From positions 186,001 through 250,000 of the forward strand of contig JAVYIG010002370.1 in NCBI GenBank assembly GCA_035222895.1: a stretch of 64,000 nt of DNA. The letters run 5' to 3'. The notes beneath the pieces were generated by a model. The model saw nothing but the letters and a program-made list of their open reading frames with translations, was not told the DNA's origin and made no database searches. Each line of letters opens with the position of its first letter. Position 1 is the first letter of the stretch. This document shows positions 63,770 to 64,000 of the stretch, one piece after another. The stretch comes from Strongylocentrotus droebachiensis. Lineage: Eukaryota > Echinodermata > Echinoidea > Camarodonta > Strongylocentrotidae. A program made the position numbers and the translations under genes.

Positions 63770-64000
63770 TGCCTCAGTCACACCTTTGCGTATGATGCTG
63801 CGTATTGCTGAGCTGTACGGGGGTATATCAATACGCAGCCGTTCCCAGCAATTAATACGCGGCAAATTTGAAGGTAGCAGTCACACTACTGCGTATCTAG
63901 CTCGTAGGTAGCTCGTATGCCGCTCGTACCAAGACTGCCTACGGTTGCCTATGACCACGCTATAGCTCGCTGTTGCTCATAGCAGTACGATTCAATACGC
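63770..64000. repeat. Repeat element entering the window edge
   Basis: gcctcagtcacacctttgcg and agtcacactactgcgtatct are internally repetitive, with many tacgcag/ctgcgta and gctcgta motifs. Cut by the window end, so its class is not resolved. Confidence 0.5.

Overview
This window looks like animal nuclear DNA, most likely from an echinoderm such as a sea urchin. It is AT-rich and intron-rich. It carries tRNA-derived SINEs, many small inverted-repeat DNA transposons, a PIF/Harbinger copy and an L1/Tx1-type LINE, and one very large multi-exon gene. The species assignment is an inference from the transposon repertoire and the gene type; nothing in the sequence names the organism.

The minus strand from 60442 down to 22694 encodes a giant adhesion G-protein-coupled receptor. 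I placed 37 exons by hand. All 36 introns read GT...AG on the minus strand and every codon phase matches across every junction. Together they give 7,271 nt, about 2,422 residues ending in a stop. The first 26 exons (about 1,625 residues) are a continuous cysteine-rich array of ephrin-receptor-like (GCC2/GCC3-type) modules of the form GxYCPxG...PCPxGTY. A hormone-receptor-like domain follows (exons 27-28), then a GAIN domain (29-32) with an intact GPS cleavage motif HL|T, seven membrane helices (33-37) and a cytoplasmic tail of about 100 residues. The start codon, signal peptide and 5' exons are not visible and probably lie beyond 64000.

Positions 1-22693 hold no host gene that I can support. 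They hold layered repeats. A block duplication (1010-2060 versus 3240-9240) was split by later insertions, including a Harbinger element with a decayed, internally deleted transposase (6049-8966). Further on are a degenerate L1/Tx1 LINE (10410-13190), a homogeneous 50-bp minisatellite (14181-14925), two mariner-like foldback elements (15298-16177, 16722-17381), a small hAT-like element (17844-18222), a near-identical 947-bp tandem duplication (18810-20703) and a piggyBac-type element (20569-21526).

The introns of the receptor carry the same classes of element. They include a piggyBac-type element with TTAA flanks, TTAA-flanked elements starting with AG (Kolobok-like), hAT-like elements with 8-bp target duplications and G/C homopolymer cores, SINEs, and at least four copies of a family with roughly 150-bp internal repeats. 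Several insertions can be read against an empty paralogous copy inside this same window. One intron also holds a decayed duplicate of part of exon 19.
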